Shown here one piece after another: positions 40,654 to 49,804 of a stretch of 61,170 nucleotides of DNA (its first letter is position 1; each line of letters starts with the position of its first letter). The translations under genes were made by a program, and so were the position numbers. The notes under the pieces are model-generated. The model did no database searches. It was not told where the DNA came from and worked only from the letters and a program-made list of their open reading frames with translations. The stretch is from Pseudonocardia alaniniphila (lineage in GTDB: Bacteria > Actinomycetota > Actinomycetes > Mycobacteriales > Pseudonocardiaceae): the NCBI RefSeq assembly GCF_022524485.1, contig NZ_JAKXMK010000049.1, forward strand, positions 1 to 61,170, in the 5' to 3' direction.

Positions 40654-43059
40654 TCAGGGGACGGACTGGTGACGCACCACCCAGGCTGCTACCTGCACCC
40701 GTGACGACAGGTTGAGCTTGGCCAGGATGCGCTCGACGTGTCCGCTGACGGTGCGCTGCGAGATGACCAGCTCGCGGGCGATCGCCCGGTTCGTGAGACC
40801 CCGGCCGATGAGGGCGGCGACCTCCAGCTCCCGGCGGGTCAGAGGGTTCGCCCGGGGGTCGGCGGGCGTGGTGAGCGCAGGCGTGGGTGATGCCGCGACA
40901 CGGGGTGGCGGCGCCGCCGGCTCCAGCAACGACCGCATGTCACCGGAGGCGGCGAGCTCAGCACCCGTGCGGTAGGCCCGGGAGAAGGTGCGCTTCCCCA
41001 CCGCCTCGCGGATGCCCTGTTCGGCCTCGCGATGGTGGACCAGCAGCGCGGGCAGGAAGGTCGGCACGCTGTCGGTCCGGTGGCTGAGCGCGTCCGCCGC
41101 CCCGAGCAGTGCGGCTGCGCGGCTGGAGTCCCGGTCACCTGCCGCGATCCAGGCGAGCGCCTCCAGGCAGACCGCGGCGACGAGCGGATGGCCGACGTCG
41201 TCGGCCACGCGCAGGCCCTCCTTCAGCCGGACCGCGGCGTCCTCCCCCCGGCCACTGCGCCAGAGCGAGACGCCCGTCCCCCACAGCAGGTAGGACCGGA
41301 ACACCGACTCACCGCGCGCCGCGGTGATGTCGAGTGCCTGCTCGAAGCATCGCCCTGCTCGCTCGCTGTCGGACCCCAGCTCGTAGGCGAACGCCAGCAT
41401 GGTCAGCGCGGAGAGATGGAGGATCTCCTCGGTGCCCGGACCACCCAGCACTGCGACGGCGACTTCCAGCAGCGCCCTGGCCCGGTCGACCTCGGCGGAG
41501 AAGAGCGCCGCGATCCCGTCGGTCAGCGCCACGATGCCGTGCACCAGGGGATCCGCGCTCGCCGTCCCGGTCGCCCTGGCTCTGGCCACCAGTGCGAGAG
41601 CCGCCTCGAGATCGCCCTGCGACGCGGTGAGCACACAGTCGGCGAAGATGCCCGTCGCGAGCTCGACCGAAACCATCCCGTCGTCTTGCGCGAGCATTCG
41701 ATCCAGCCAGTACCGCCCCTCGCTGAAGAGGCCTCGCGCGTTCCAGAACGGGAACAGCGCGACCGCCGTCCGCAGCCCACGCTGCGGATCCTGGAGCGCG
41801 CAGCGGTCGAGGACGTCGCGGAAGTTCGGCAGCTCCCGCTCGAGACGAGCGATCCACTCCAGCTGGCGGGGCCCGATCCACTCGTCGTGCGCAGTTCCGG
41901 CCAGGTCGCAGTACCAGAGGGTCAGCCGCTCGACCACCTCGTCGGCGTGGCCCTGCTCGCGCGCCTTCTCCTGCCCGTACTCCCGCAGCGTCTCCAGCAT
42001 CCGGAAGCGCGCCGGCGCGGCGTCGGAGTCCTCCCTCATGAGGATCGACTTCTCGATCAGCGACGTCACGATGTCGAGCAGGCCGTCCGCCCCGCAGATC
42101 GCCGCCGCAGCCTCCATGTCCATGCTGCCGGCGAAGAACGCCACGCGGGACCAGACCCGCTGCTCGGCCGGACTGCAGAGCTCGTGGCTCCAGTCCATGC
42201 AGAGCCGCAGCGTCTGCTGGCGCGTGGGTGCCCCGCGGCCGCTGTGGGTCAGCAGCGCGAACCGATCGGCGAGCCGTTCGAGGATCTGCGACGGCGACAA
42301 CGTCCGCAGCCGCGCCGCGGCGAGCTCGATGGCCAGGGGCAGCCCGTCGAGGCGGCGGCAGATGTCCGCGACGTCGCCGGCCACGCCATCGGTGAGGACG
42401 AACCCGCGGGCAGCGGCCGATGCTCGTTCGACGAACAGCGCGACCGCGTCGGACTCCACCAGGCCGGCGGGCGTGATCTCGTCGGCGTCGCCGGGCACCG
42501 CCAGCGGCGGGACGCGCAGGAGCACCTCACCCGCGGCCCGCAGCGCCTCACGGCTGGTGCACAGGATGTGCACGCGCCGGCACCGGCGGAGCACCCGATC
42601 GCACAACGCTGCGACGGCGTCGACGATCTGCTCGCAGTTGTCGAGCACCAGGAGGCAGTCGGCGTCGGCGAGCTTGTCGACGAGCGCGTCCTCGAGCGGC
42701 TTGTCGGCGGGCGCCAGCACCCCGAGCGTGCCGGCGACCACGTTGACCAGCAACGACGCATCCGACAGCTCCCCCAGCTCGACCAGCCAGACCCCGCCCG
42801 GGAAGCTCCCACGGACCTTCTCGGCCGCCCGCAGCGCCAGCCTGGTCTTGCCCACCCCACCGATCCCGGTCAGCGTCACCAGGCGGGCTGTGCGCAGCAG
42901 CCTCCGGGTCTCGGCCAGCTCGTTGTGCCGGCCGACGAACGTCGTCAGCTCGATGGGCAGGTTGTCGACGGTCGCGGACCGGCCCGGAGCTGCCGTGCCC
43001 GCGGGTGCGCTGCCACCAGCCGGGGTAGCGCTAGCGTCATCGCCGGGCATGCCGGCCAT
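40654..43059 (-). CDS. AfsR/LuxR-type ATPase transcriptional regulator
   Basis: An 801-residue STAND-type regulator. Walker A GIGGVGKT is at 65-72, Walker B-like LLVLDNCEQIVDAVA follows, then the NB-ARC/GLPLAIELAAARLRTL region, a long helical repeat section (about 330-720) typical of TPR-containing predicted ATPases, and a C-terminal LuxR helix-turn-helix (LTRRELEVAALIGRGLTNRAIARELVISQRTVSGHVERILAKL). Such proteins use ATP-driven oligomerisation to switch on nearby genes. It sits between the esterase and the P450 operon. ATG 43059 and ATG 43050 are both possible starts. Confidence 0.85.
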   Translation of the reverse strand: MAGMPGDDASATPAGGSAPAGTAAPGRSATVDNLPIELTTFVGRHNELAETRRLLRTARLVTLTGIGGVGKTRLALRAAEKVRGSFPGGVWLVELGELSDASLLVNVVAGTLGVLAPADKPLEDALVDKLADADCLLVLDNCEQIVDAVAALCDRVLRRCRRVHILCTSREALRAAGEVLLRVPPLAVPGDADEITPAGLVESDAVALFVERASAAARGFVLTDGVAGDVADICRRLDGLPLAIELAAARLRTLSPSQILERLADRFALLTHSGRGAPTRQQTLRLCMDWSHELCSPAEQRVWSRVAFFAGSMDMEAAAAICGADGLLDIVTSLIEKSILMREDSDAAPARFRMLETLREYGQEKAREQGHADEVVERLTLWYCDLAGTAHDEWIGPRQLEWIARLERELPNFRDVLDRCALQDPQRGLRTAVALFPFWNARGLFSEGRYWLDRMLAQDDGMVSVELATGIFADCVLTASQGDLEAALALVARARATGTASADPLVHGIVALTDGIAALFSAEVDRARALLEVAVAVLGGPGTEEILHLSALTMLAFAYELGSDSERAGRCFEQALDITAARGESVFRSYLLWGTGVSLWRSGRGEDAAVRLKEGLRVADDVGHPLVAAVCLEALAWIAAGDRDSSRAAALLGAADALSHRTDSVPTFLPALLVHHREAEQGIREAVGKRTFSRAYRTGAELAASGDMRSLLEPAAPPPRVAASPTPALTTPADPRANPLTRRELEVAALIGRGLTNRAIARELVISQRTVSGHVERILAKLNLSSRVQVAAWVVRHQSVP

Positions 43060-43141
43060 TGAACCAGTTCCGCCGCCCCCGACGAGTCCCTTGTGGACGG
43101 AGTGCCACGGCTCCGCGCCGTCCTATGCATGAACGGGCATC

Positions 43142-43171
43142 GGGCTGTGCCGAGAAGACATGGCACGGCCC
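43142..43171. terminator. Terminator-like stem-loop after the P450 operon
   Basis: GGGCTGTGCC (43142-43151) pairs with GGCACGGCCC (43162-43171), 10 bp with one G-U, around a 10-base loop. It lies 130 bases beyond the ferredoxin reductase stop in the direction of transcription, before the AfsR-like gene. Confidence 0.55.
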
Positions 43172-43301
43172 TTCATACCCGCGTGTCCCGGGTCTCGGGC
43201 ATCAGCCGTGCCGAGGTTCTCGTTCATCAGAGATGGCTCCTGCATGCGACACGAAACGGCGGACATCGGACGCGCAGCGGTAATGCAGGTCGACAGGAGT
43301 G

Positions 43302-44498
43302 CTACTTCGGAGCGAGGCCCCGGAGGGCGTCGTCCAGGGGCTGTTGTCGGGCGATGGCGCGACGCCAGGGCAGCAGCTCCTTCGCGGCATCGACTCCGAC
43401 AGCGCCCACCACCCGACCATCCGCCTCGTACACGACGAGGCGAGACACGCCCGCGCCCGGATCGAGCACTCGGACGGTGTCGGGGTTGCGGGTCGTCCCG
43501 TATATCTGCAGCCGGTGCCCGTACTGGTCGGACCAGACATAGGGCATCGACACGAAGGCTTGGTCGTCACCGAGGAAGTTCCCGGCCGCCACGCGACCCT
43601 GCGCGTGAGCGTTCGTCCAGTGCTCGATGCGGCGCAACTCGCCGGTGTCCCGGTCGCGCCATCGGGCCACGTCACCCACGGCGTAGATGCCCGGCGCGGC
43701 GCAGAGCGTCTCGCTGCAGATGAGGCCGTCGTCGATCTTCAGCGCGTCGTCGCCGGAGAGCCAGTCGGTGCTGGGCGCGGCACCCACGCCCACCAGGACC
43801 AGATCGGCGGGAACGACCCGGCCGTCGTCCAGCACGGCTGCGTCGACGCGCCCATCGCGCTGGTTCAGCGACACGACCGTCCTGCCGCAGTGGACCGTGA
43901 CGCCTCGCCGTCGGTGCAGCTCGGTCCACTCGGCGCCGACCTGCTCACCCAGTCCACGCTCCAGAAGCGTCGCGCCTGCCTCGACGATCGTCACGGGGAG
44001 CTCCCGCTCGCGGGCGGCCACGGCGATCTCGGCGCCCACGAACCCGCCACCCACGATCAACACCGTCGAGGCGCGAGCGAGTGCCGCGCGCAGACGTTGC
44101 GCGTCGGCGAAGGTCCTCAGCACGTACACGCCATCGCAGCCGCTCAGAGCATGCGGACGCCGAGGCGCGGAACCGGTCGCCACGAACAGGCCGTCGTAGG
44201 GCAGCTCGCTGCCGTCGTCGAGATGGACGGTTCGGCTCGTGCTGTCCACGCCCACCGCCCGGGTGCCGAGGCGGAGGTCGGTACCCACGAGGTCGTCCGG
44301 ACCGCACAACGGGGCCGCGACGCTCGACGCCCCGTTGCGGATGCCCTCCTTCGACAGATGCGTGCGGTCGTACGGCATGACGTCTTCGTCACCGACCAAC
44401 GTGATCGACCCGGTGAACCCGCGTGCGCGCAACGTGCCGACCACCGTCGTCCCTGCCCGGGAGGCGCCGACCACGACGACGCGGGCAGCACCGATCAC
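43302..44498 (-). CDS. FAD-dependent ferredoxin reductase (P450/Rieske type)
   Basis: A 398-residue NAD(P)H:ferredoxin reductase of the putidaredoxin-reductase group. FAD motif VVVGASRAGTTVVGTLRARG near the N-terminus, NAD motif VLIVGGGFVGAEIAVAA mid-protein, IYAVGDVARW near 280 and the C-terminal dimer/reductase domain. VLVGVGAAPSTDW is also diagnostic. The GTG start at 44498 overlaps the ferredoxin stop (GTGA). Third gene of the P450-ferredoxin-reductase operon, it completes the electron chain from NAD(P)H to the P450. Confidence 0.9.
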   Translation of the reverse strand: MIGAARVVVVGASRAGTTVVGTLRARGFTGSITLVGDEDVMPYDRTHLSKEGIRNGASSVAAPLCGPDDLVGTDLRLGTRAVGVDSTSRTVHLDDGSELPYDGLFVATGSAPRRPHALSGCDGVYVLRTFADAQRLRAALARASTVLIVGGGFVGAEIAVAARERELPVTIVEAGATLLERGLGEQVGAEWTELHRRRGVTVHCGRTVVSLNQRDGRVDAAVLDDGRVVPADLVLVGVGAAPSTDWLSGDDALKIDDGLICSETLCAAPGIYAVGDVARWRDRDTGELRRIEHWTNAHAQGRVAAGNFLGDDQAFVSMPYVWSDQYGHRLQIYGTTRNPDTVRVLDPGAGVSRLVVYEADGRVVGAVGVDAAKELLPWRRAIARQQPLDDALRGLAPK

Positions 44499-44692
44499 GT
44501 CTCGACCATGGCGAGCACACCGGCCGGGCAGTCACGGATCGCCTGCTCGACGGCCACACGCGCGGACTCCGGCGGCTGCGCCAGCAACAGGATCACCTTG
44601 GCGTCGTCGTCGTCGAGGTCGAACACCTCAGGTGCTGCCAGCGCACAGTCGCCGCAGCTCGTACATCCGTCCCGGTCGACGCTGAGGGTCAT
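44495..44692 (-). CDS. Small single-cluster ferredoxin for cytochrome P450
   Basis: A 65-residue ferredoxin: Cys10, Cys13, Cys16 (CTSCGDC) and Cys55 (DCPAG). Actinobacterial P450 ferredoxins of this size usually hold [3Fe-4S] or [4Fe-4S]; the second Cys here (rather than His or another residue) favours [4Fe-4S]. The start overlaps the P450 stop (ATGA) and the stop overlaps the reductase start, so all three are made together. Confidence 0.9.
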   Translation of the reverse strand: MTLSVDRDGCTSCGDCALAAPEVFDLDDDDAKVILLLAQPPESARVAVEQAIRDCPAGVLAMVET

Positions 44693-45951
44693 GCCCACTG
44701 CGCAGCCTCCTGCGGACTCCACTCGACGATCAGGCTTTCGGGGCCGCGGAAGGAGATGTTCCTGGGATACGTCACGGTCTGCCCCTCCGCCAGCCGCAGG
44801 TCGGGGAAGCGGCGGGCCAACATGCCGATCACGGTGCGCACCTCGACCCTGCCCAGATGCTGGCCCAAGCAGAAATGGGTTCCCTTGCCGAACGAGAGCT
44901 GCACCCGCGCGTTCTCGCGGTTGATGTCGAACACCTCGGGCTCCGGGAACACACTCGGATCGTGATTGGCGGCGCCGAAAGCGAGCATCAACCGTGTGTT
45001 CGCGGGGATGTCCACATTGCCGATCGTGACCGCCCTGGTCGTGACTCGCCGCCACGCGATCACCGACGAGTCGAACCGCAGCGTCTCCTCGACAGCGGAG
45101 TCGACCAGCGTCGGGTCCGCGTGCAATCGCTGCCACAGTCCAGGATGGGAGAGGAGATTGCGGAGGGCATTGCCGATGAGGTTCGTCGTCGTCTCGTGGC
45201 CCGCGAAGCTCAGCGCGAAGATGACGCTCGCGATCTCCCGATCGTTCAGCGCGCTGTCGTCGGACTCTCGTTGACGAATCAACTGGCTGGTCAGGTTGTC
45301 GCCCGGGGCCTGCGTCTGCTGCTCGACGAAGCGCTCGCAGTAGTCCCAGAACTTGACCATGTTCGTGGCCGCGCGCAGCTGGTAGCCGGCGTCAGGGCGG
45401 CCCCAGTTGATCTCCAGCTTGTCTCCGCACCACTGCTTGAGCTGCTCGCCGTCCGCATCGGGGAACCCGAGCAGACGGAAGACCGTGAGTGCCGGCAACG
45501 GGAACGTCAGGGCGGGCACGATGTCCACCCGGCCCAGCTGCGCGAAGTCATCGATCAGGCGCTTCGAGAATTCCTCGATCCGCTGCTGCAGCTTCGCCAC
45601 CTTGCGCGGCAGGAACAGCGGCGCGAGGTGGAGGCGGATTCGGCTGTGGGCAGGCGGGTCGAGGTTGGACAGAACCGGCACATTGCGCAGACCCAGCCTC
45701 AGAATGTCCTGAGCCTCGTCCGTCAGTGCCGACAGCGGAGCTTGCGCAACCGTCGCGGAATACGTCACGGGGTCGGACAGGATGGCCGCGATGTCCTCGT
45801 AGCGGGTGACCACCCAGTAGTCGATCGACGGCACGTAATGAACCGGCCCGCTCTCCCGCAGATCGTTGAGGATCGAATACGGCTCAGCCAGATATTCATC
45901 GGAAAGAGGATCGAACCCGTGGGCTACCGGACATCCCGCCACTGCCGACAT
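44689..45951 (-). CDS. Cytochrome P450 monooxygenase
   Basis: A 420-residue soluble bacterial P450. I helix AGHETT (250-255), ExxR as Glu289/Arg292 (EETLR), and heme-binding FGKGTHFCLG with Cys361. The N-terminus (CPVAHGFDPLSDEYLAEPYSILNDLRESGPVHYV) is of the class I bacterial type, without membrane anchor. It should hydroxylate a small hydrophobic or aromatic substrate. AGGAG lies 11 bases before ATG 45951; the frame is open to 46194. A pair of GTGCAC sites lies just upstream. The next genes supply its redox partners. Confidence 0.93.
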   Translation of the reverse strand: MSAVAGCPVAHGFDPLSDEYLAEPYSILNDLRESGPVHYVPSIDYWVVTRYEDIAAILSDPVTYSATVAQAPLSALTDEAQDILRLGLRNVPVLSNLDPPAHSRIRLHLAPLFLPRKVAKLQQRIEEFSKRLIDDFAQLGRVDIVPALTFPLPALTVFRLLGFPDADGEQLKQWCGDKLEINWGRPDAGYQLRAATNMVKFWDYCERFVEQQTQAPGDNLTSQLIRQRESDDSALNDREIASVIFALSFAGHETTTNLIGNALRNLLSHPGLWQRLHADPTLVDSAVEETLRFDSSVIAWRRVTTRAVTIGNVDIPANTRLMLAFGAANHDPSVFPEPEVFDINRENARVQLSFGKGTHFCLGQHLGRVEVRTVIGMLARRFPDLRLAEGQTVTYPRNISFRGPESLIVEWSPQEAAQWA

Positions 45952-45971
45952 CGAATGGTTACTCCTCACAT

Positions 45972-45994
45972 GTGCACGCACGCTCCCAGTGCAC
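45972..45994. promoter_or_regulatory. Twin GTGCAC sites upstream of the P450
   Basis: GTGCAC, itself a palindrome, occurs at 45972-45977 and 45989-45994, 17 bp apart, each followed by G, starting 21 bases upstream of the P450 start codon. It is a candidate operator or activator site. Confidence 0.4.
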
Positions 45995-46117
45995 GTCGTG
46001 ACCGGGTCCGCCGAGTGTGAGCCGGGCAGGAAGCCAGAGTCGGCCCGCAGGACCGTGCACACAAGAACCTTTTCCGGCGTGAACCATGCCTGTTCGGCTA
46101 TGACGACTGGAGCGGCG

Positions 46118-47380
46118 CTACCTGGCAGGGCCCGTGCCCTGACATCGGCCTGAACTGGGAAAGGCCAGCAGTTCGCCCTCCACAGGAGGCTCATCTGGGT
46201 AGCCGGAGACGTGCCCGTCCCGGGCGGCGAGCACTCCAGAGAGAGTCTGCGGTATCAGAACCGTGATGACCAGAAGAAGTGGGATGGTCCAGCCGCCGGT
46301 GGCCTGATGAACCACACCCAGCGCGAGCGGACCGAGCGCTGCCAGCACATAGCCGAAACATTGCGACATGCTGGACAACTGCGCCGCGTGCCGAATATCC
46401 GGTGCCCGCTGCACGATGAAGAGTAGGGCCAGACTTATCGCCGCGCCCTGGCCGAGTCCGAGCAACGACATCCACAGATACGCTCCTGCGATCGGCGCGA
46501 CCAGCAATCCACCGAGGGCAATCACGTACAGCACCGAGCCGGCCACCACGATCGCTGCAGTCCGCACCGCTCCCCCGGCGAGCATGGGGGCCAGGAATGC
46601 CCCGGCGATGCCCACGACGCTGCTCAGCGAGAGCATCACGCCCGCAGTCACGCCACTCATTCCGGCGTCGGCCAGCAGAGTCGGCAGCCACGCCGCAACC
46701 ATGTAGAAGGTCATCGCCTGCAGACCCATGAAGCAGGTGACCGCCCAGGCAAGCGGGTTGCGCCAGAGTCCACACACCGGACGCGCGGCCGCTTTCGTGT
46801 CGGCAGCCGAAACTCGCGTGCGCCGACGAGTCTGTGGCAGCCACACGATGATCGCCGCGACCGCCAGCACACCCCACAACGCGAGCACGCGGCGCCAACC
46901 CAGCCCGGTAGCCCTCTCCAGCGGGACGCTCAACCCAGCGGCGAGGGCGGGGCTTGCGAACAACGTCATGGTGTAGAGCCCGGTCATCAGCCCGACCCTG
47001 CGCTCGAAATCGCGCTTGATCACTCCTGGCAGCAGCACGTTGGCGATCGCGATGCCGGCACCGATCAGCACTGTGCCGGCGAGGAGTGCCGCCAGTGGCT
47101 GCAGCAGGCGAACCGCTGCGCCGGCCGTGATCAGCACCATGGTGAGCAGCAACGTCAGTTCGATGCCGAGTCGTCGACCCAGTCGAGGGGCGAGCGGCGC
47201 CAGCACCCCGAAGCACAGCACCGGCAGCGTGGTCAGCAGCCCGGCGGTCGACACCGACAACCCCGTGTCGGCGCGAATCGCGCCCAGCAGCGGGGACACG
47301 GCGACCACCAACGGCCGCAGGTTCGCTCCCAGCAAGATGACGCCGACGGCCGGTAAGAGTGTGGAACGAGGCGGCGTCAT
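46118..47380 (-). CDS. MFS transporter (CynX/NimT type)
   Basis: A 420-residue major facilitator with about 12 helices and little hydrophilic sequence. AVGVILLGANLRPLVVAVSPLLGAIRADTGLSVSTAGLLTTLPVLCFG is the diagnostic N-terminal segment of the CynX/NimT (cyanate and 2-nitroimidazole) subfamily. I chose ATG 47380; a GTG immediately before it is equally possible and better spaced from AAGGA. It is probably an exporter or organic anion porter; the ligand is unknown. It lies upstream of the P450 operon on the same strand, 166 bases away. Confidence 0.82.
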   Translation of the reverse strand: MTPPRSTLLPAVGVILLGANLRPLVVAVSPLLGAIRADTGLSVSTAGLLTTLPVLCFGVLAPLAPRLGRRLGIELTLLLTMVLITAGAAVRLLQPLAALLAGTVLIGAGIAIANVLLPGVIKRDFERRVGLMTGLYTMTLFASPALAAGLSVPLERATGLGWRRVLALWGVLAVAAIIVWLPQTRRRTRVSAADTKAAARPVCGLWRNPLAWAVTCFMGLQAMTFYMVAAWLPTLLADAGMSGVTAGVMLSLSSVVGIAGAFLAPMLAGGAVRTAAIVVAGSVLYVIALGGLLVAPIAGAYLWMSLLGLGQGAAISLALLFIVQRAPDIRHAAQLSSMSQCFGYVLAALGPLALGVVHQATGGWTIPLLLVITVLIPQTLSGVLAARDGHVSGYPDEPPVEGELLAFPSSGRCQGTGPAR

Positions 47381-47530
47381 CACCGTGCCGTGTCCTTGTC
47401 GGCGGCTCGCGGCTTGTCGAACACGCCACCATGCGCACTGACGTGATCGCGCTCGGATTTCATCAGATCCATGGCCTTGTTCCAACACGGTCTCCGCTCT
47501 CAAATGGCCGATGAAAAGGCGTGGCCGCCC

Positions 47531-48787
47531 TCACGTCGAGACGGGCGAGGAGGCGATTGGCCGTAGGTGTCGTAGCGAAACACCGACAGCGATGATCGCG
47601 GCGAAGATGACCGCAAGGTAGATCGAGAGACCATTCCAGCCTGATCGGCCGTACCAGACGCCGCCGACGGTGCCTCCGATCGAGGAACCGAGGTAATAGC
47701 AGAACAGGTACAGCGCGGGGCCCGAACCGTGCAGTTGTCCTGATCGGGCGCCGACCCAGCCGCTGGCCACGGAGTGGGTGGCGAAGAACCCGATCGTGAC
47801 CAGGACCAGACCGAGCACGATCACCGCGACGTGGGAGCTGAGCATCAGAGCCACCCCGGCGAGTGCCACGAGCGCGCCGGGCCACAGCACTGCTCGGTAG
47901 CCGAACGAACCGACGAGCCGGCCGGCCACCGCGGACGCCCCCGCCCCCGTCAGGTAGATGACGAACAGGGCGCCGACCAATGCCTGTGAGAGCCCGAACT
48001 CCGGAGAGAGCAGCCGGTACCCGAGATAGTTGTAGACGGTCACGAACCCGGCCATGTCCAGGAACCCGATCACGTAGAGAGCTGTCAGGCCCCGGTCGCC
48101 GAAGGTTCGCGACCCGCCACCCGGCGCAGCGGCGAAGCGCAGCGGGACGGGGTGGAAGTTCCGTGACTGCAGGACCGCCGGAATGAAAACCACAGCCGCG
48201 ACCACCGACAGGACGCTCACCGTGGCGAGCGCTACGCGCCAGCCGGCGAAATCGGCGACCGCTCCGGCCAGTGTGCGTCCGAGCATGCCGCCGAACGCGG
48301 TGCCCGCAACGTAGAGGCCCATCCCCGAGCCCAGGGAACCGCGGTGGAGTTCCTCGGACAGATACGACATCGCCGTGGCCTGGAGCCCGGCCAGTGCACA
48401 GCCCTCCAGCCCGCGTAGCACCAACAGAACCGCAAAGCTCGGTGCGAACGGAACAGCTAATCCGATCACGGCGGTCGCGACGATGGAGATCGACATGACA
48501 TTCGTGCGCCCGTGGGCGTTGGAAATTGCGGCGAGCGGGATCGTCGAGACCGCGAGCGCTGCTGTCGGTACCGACAGCGTCAAGCTCGCGATCGCCGGGC
48601 TCACCCCGAACTGCCGACCGACCGCAGGGAACAGCGCCTGCATGCTGTAGAGCACGGCGAACGTGGCGCAGGCTCCGGCCACGAGCGCCAGGGTGACACG
48701 ACGGAACTCGCGGGTTCCCCGGCGGTGGCCGATCTCGTCGGCGGCCACGAGCTCGCGCACGATCGGATTCTCGGATGCGCCTTTCAC
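47531..48787 (-). CDS. MFS transporter (YnfM type)
   Basis: A roughly 418-residue major facilitator. VTLALVAGACATFAVLYSMQALFPAVGRQFGVSPAIASLTLSVPTAALA and GLQATAMSYLSEELHRGSLGSGMGLYVAGTAFGGMLGR resemble the YnfM/inner membrane transport subfamily. About 12 helices. The start is uncertain: GTG 48787 or TTG 48811, neither with a clear ribosome site, so a leaderless message is possible. It is divergent from a LysR gene, the classic regulator-target layout. Confidence 0.8.
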   Translation of the reverse strand: MKGASENPIVRELVAADEIGHRRGTREFRRVTLALVAGACATFAVLYSMQALFPAVGRQFGVSPAIASLTLSVPTAALAVSTIPLAAISNAHGRTNVMSISIVATAVIGLAVPFAPSFAVLLVLRGLEGCALAGLQATAMSYLSEELHRGSLGSGMGLYVAGTAFGGMLGRTLAGAVADFAGWRVALATVSVLSVVAAVVFIPAVLQSRNFHPVPLRFAAAPGGGSRTFGDRGLTALYVIGFLDMAGFVTVYNYLGYRLLSPEFGLSQALVGALFVIYLTGAGASAVAGRLVGSFGYRAVLWPGALVALAGVALMLSSHVAVIVLGLVLVTIGFFATHSVASGWVGARSGQLHGSGPALYLFCYYLGSSIGGTVGGVWYGRSGWNGLSIYLAVIFAAIIAVGVSLRHLRPIASSPVST

Positions 48788-48870
48788 AAGATTGACGTTA
48801 GGCGCGCACAAGTCATCCGTCCCATGAACTTTCGAATGCCAATCGATCCAGAAATGAGTACGATGTGGTC

Positions 48871-49773
48871 ATGGCCGGTACGGCGGAAACCATTGCCGCA
48901 GATCTCACACCGCACCTCACTCTGTTGCGGGCAATGCGATCCCACGGCCATCTCAGCGCGGCCGCCGAAGCCGCCGGTGTACCTCAGCCGACTGCCACCC
49001 GCTGGATCGGCGACCTGAGCAGCACAGTCGGCGTCGCGCTGACCCGGCGGGTCGGGCGGCGATCGGAGCTGACTGCAGCCGGACTCGCACTCGCGGATGC
49101 GGTCGTCACCTCGCACCAGAGCTTGGCCATCGGGGTAGCCCGGGCACTGGAGGCCGCGGATCCGGAGCGGGGTCATGTGGTCTTCGGGTTCCTCCGCAGC
49201 TTGGGCACGACTAGCGTGCCGAAGCTGCTGCGTGGCTTCCGGTCCGAATTCCCTCATGTGCGGTTCAGCCTTCTGCAGGCCGGCCACAACGAGCTGCTCG
49301 AGCGGGTTGCCGCGGGCACGGTCGACGTCGCCTTGAGTTCCACCCTGGCGGTGCCCGTGGATCTGCATTCGGTGGCGCTGTATCGGGAGCCGCTCGTCCT
49401 GGTCGTGCAAGCCGATCATCGGCTGGCGAAGCGCCGACGGATCCGTCTGGAGGAGTGCCGCCACGAGCCGTTCGTGAGCCTCCGGCCGGGGGTGGGGCTC
49501 CGCAGCCTGGTCGACAGCCTGTTCACTGCGGCGGGATTCAGCCCTGCTCACGGGTTCGAAGGCGATGACGTGGAGACCGTCCGGGGTTTGGTGGCGGTCG
49601 GTCTCGGGGTGGCGGTCCTGCCGGCCCGAGAGGGAGGACCCCTTGCGGGTGCAGCGGAACTGGACCTCCGACCGCAGCGCCACCGTGAGATCGGGCTGAT
49701 CACGTCGAACAAACGGCACCTCGAGCCCGCGGCGGCCTCGTTCTATCGGTATTCGCTCGAGAGCTCGTTCTGA
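48871..49773 (+). CDS. LysR family transcriptional regulator, divergent from MFS gene
   Basis: A 300-residue LysR regulator. The helix-turn-helix is LTLLRAMRSHGHLSAAAEAAGVPQPTATRWIGDLSSTVGVALTRRVGR, an unusual recognition helix (PTATRWI) relative to the common PAVSRQI type. The effector domain runs VVFGFLRSLGTTSVPKLLRGF to GLVAVGLGVAVLPAREGG. ATG 48871 or GTG 48865. It probably controls the YnfM-type porter transcribed in the opposite direction. It converges on the thiamine-diphosphate enzyme gene, 31 bases apart. Confidence 0.83.
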   Translation: MAGTAETIAADLTPHLTLLRAMRSHGHLSAAAEAAGVPQPTATRWIGDLSSTVGVALTRRVGRRSELTAAGLALADAVVTSHQSLAIGVARALEAADPERGHVVFGFLRSLGTTSVPKLLRGFRSEFPHVRFSLLQAGHNELLERVAAGTVDVALSSTLAVPVDLHSVALYREPLVLVVQADHRLAKRRRIRLEECRHEPFVSLRPGVGLRSLVDSLFTAAGFSPAHGFEGDDVETVRGLVAVGLGVAVLPAREGGPLAGAAELDLRPQRHREIGLITSNKRHLEPAAASFYRYSLESSF

Positions 49774-49804
49774 CGGCGACCTTCCAGCCTGGGCAATCGC
49801 ACGG

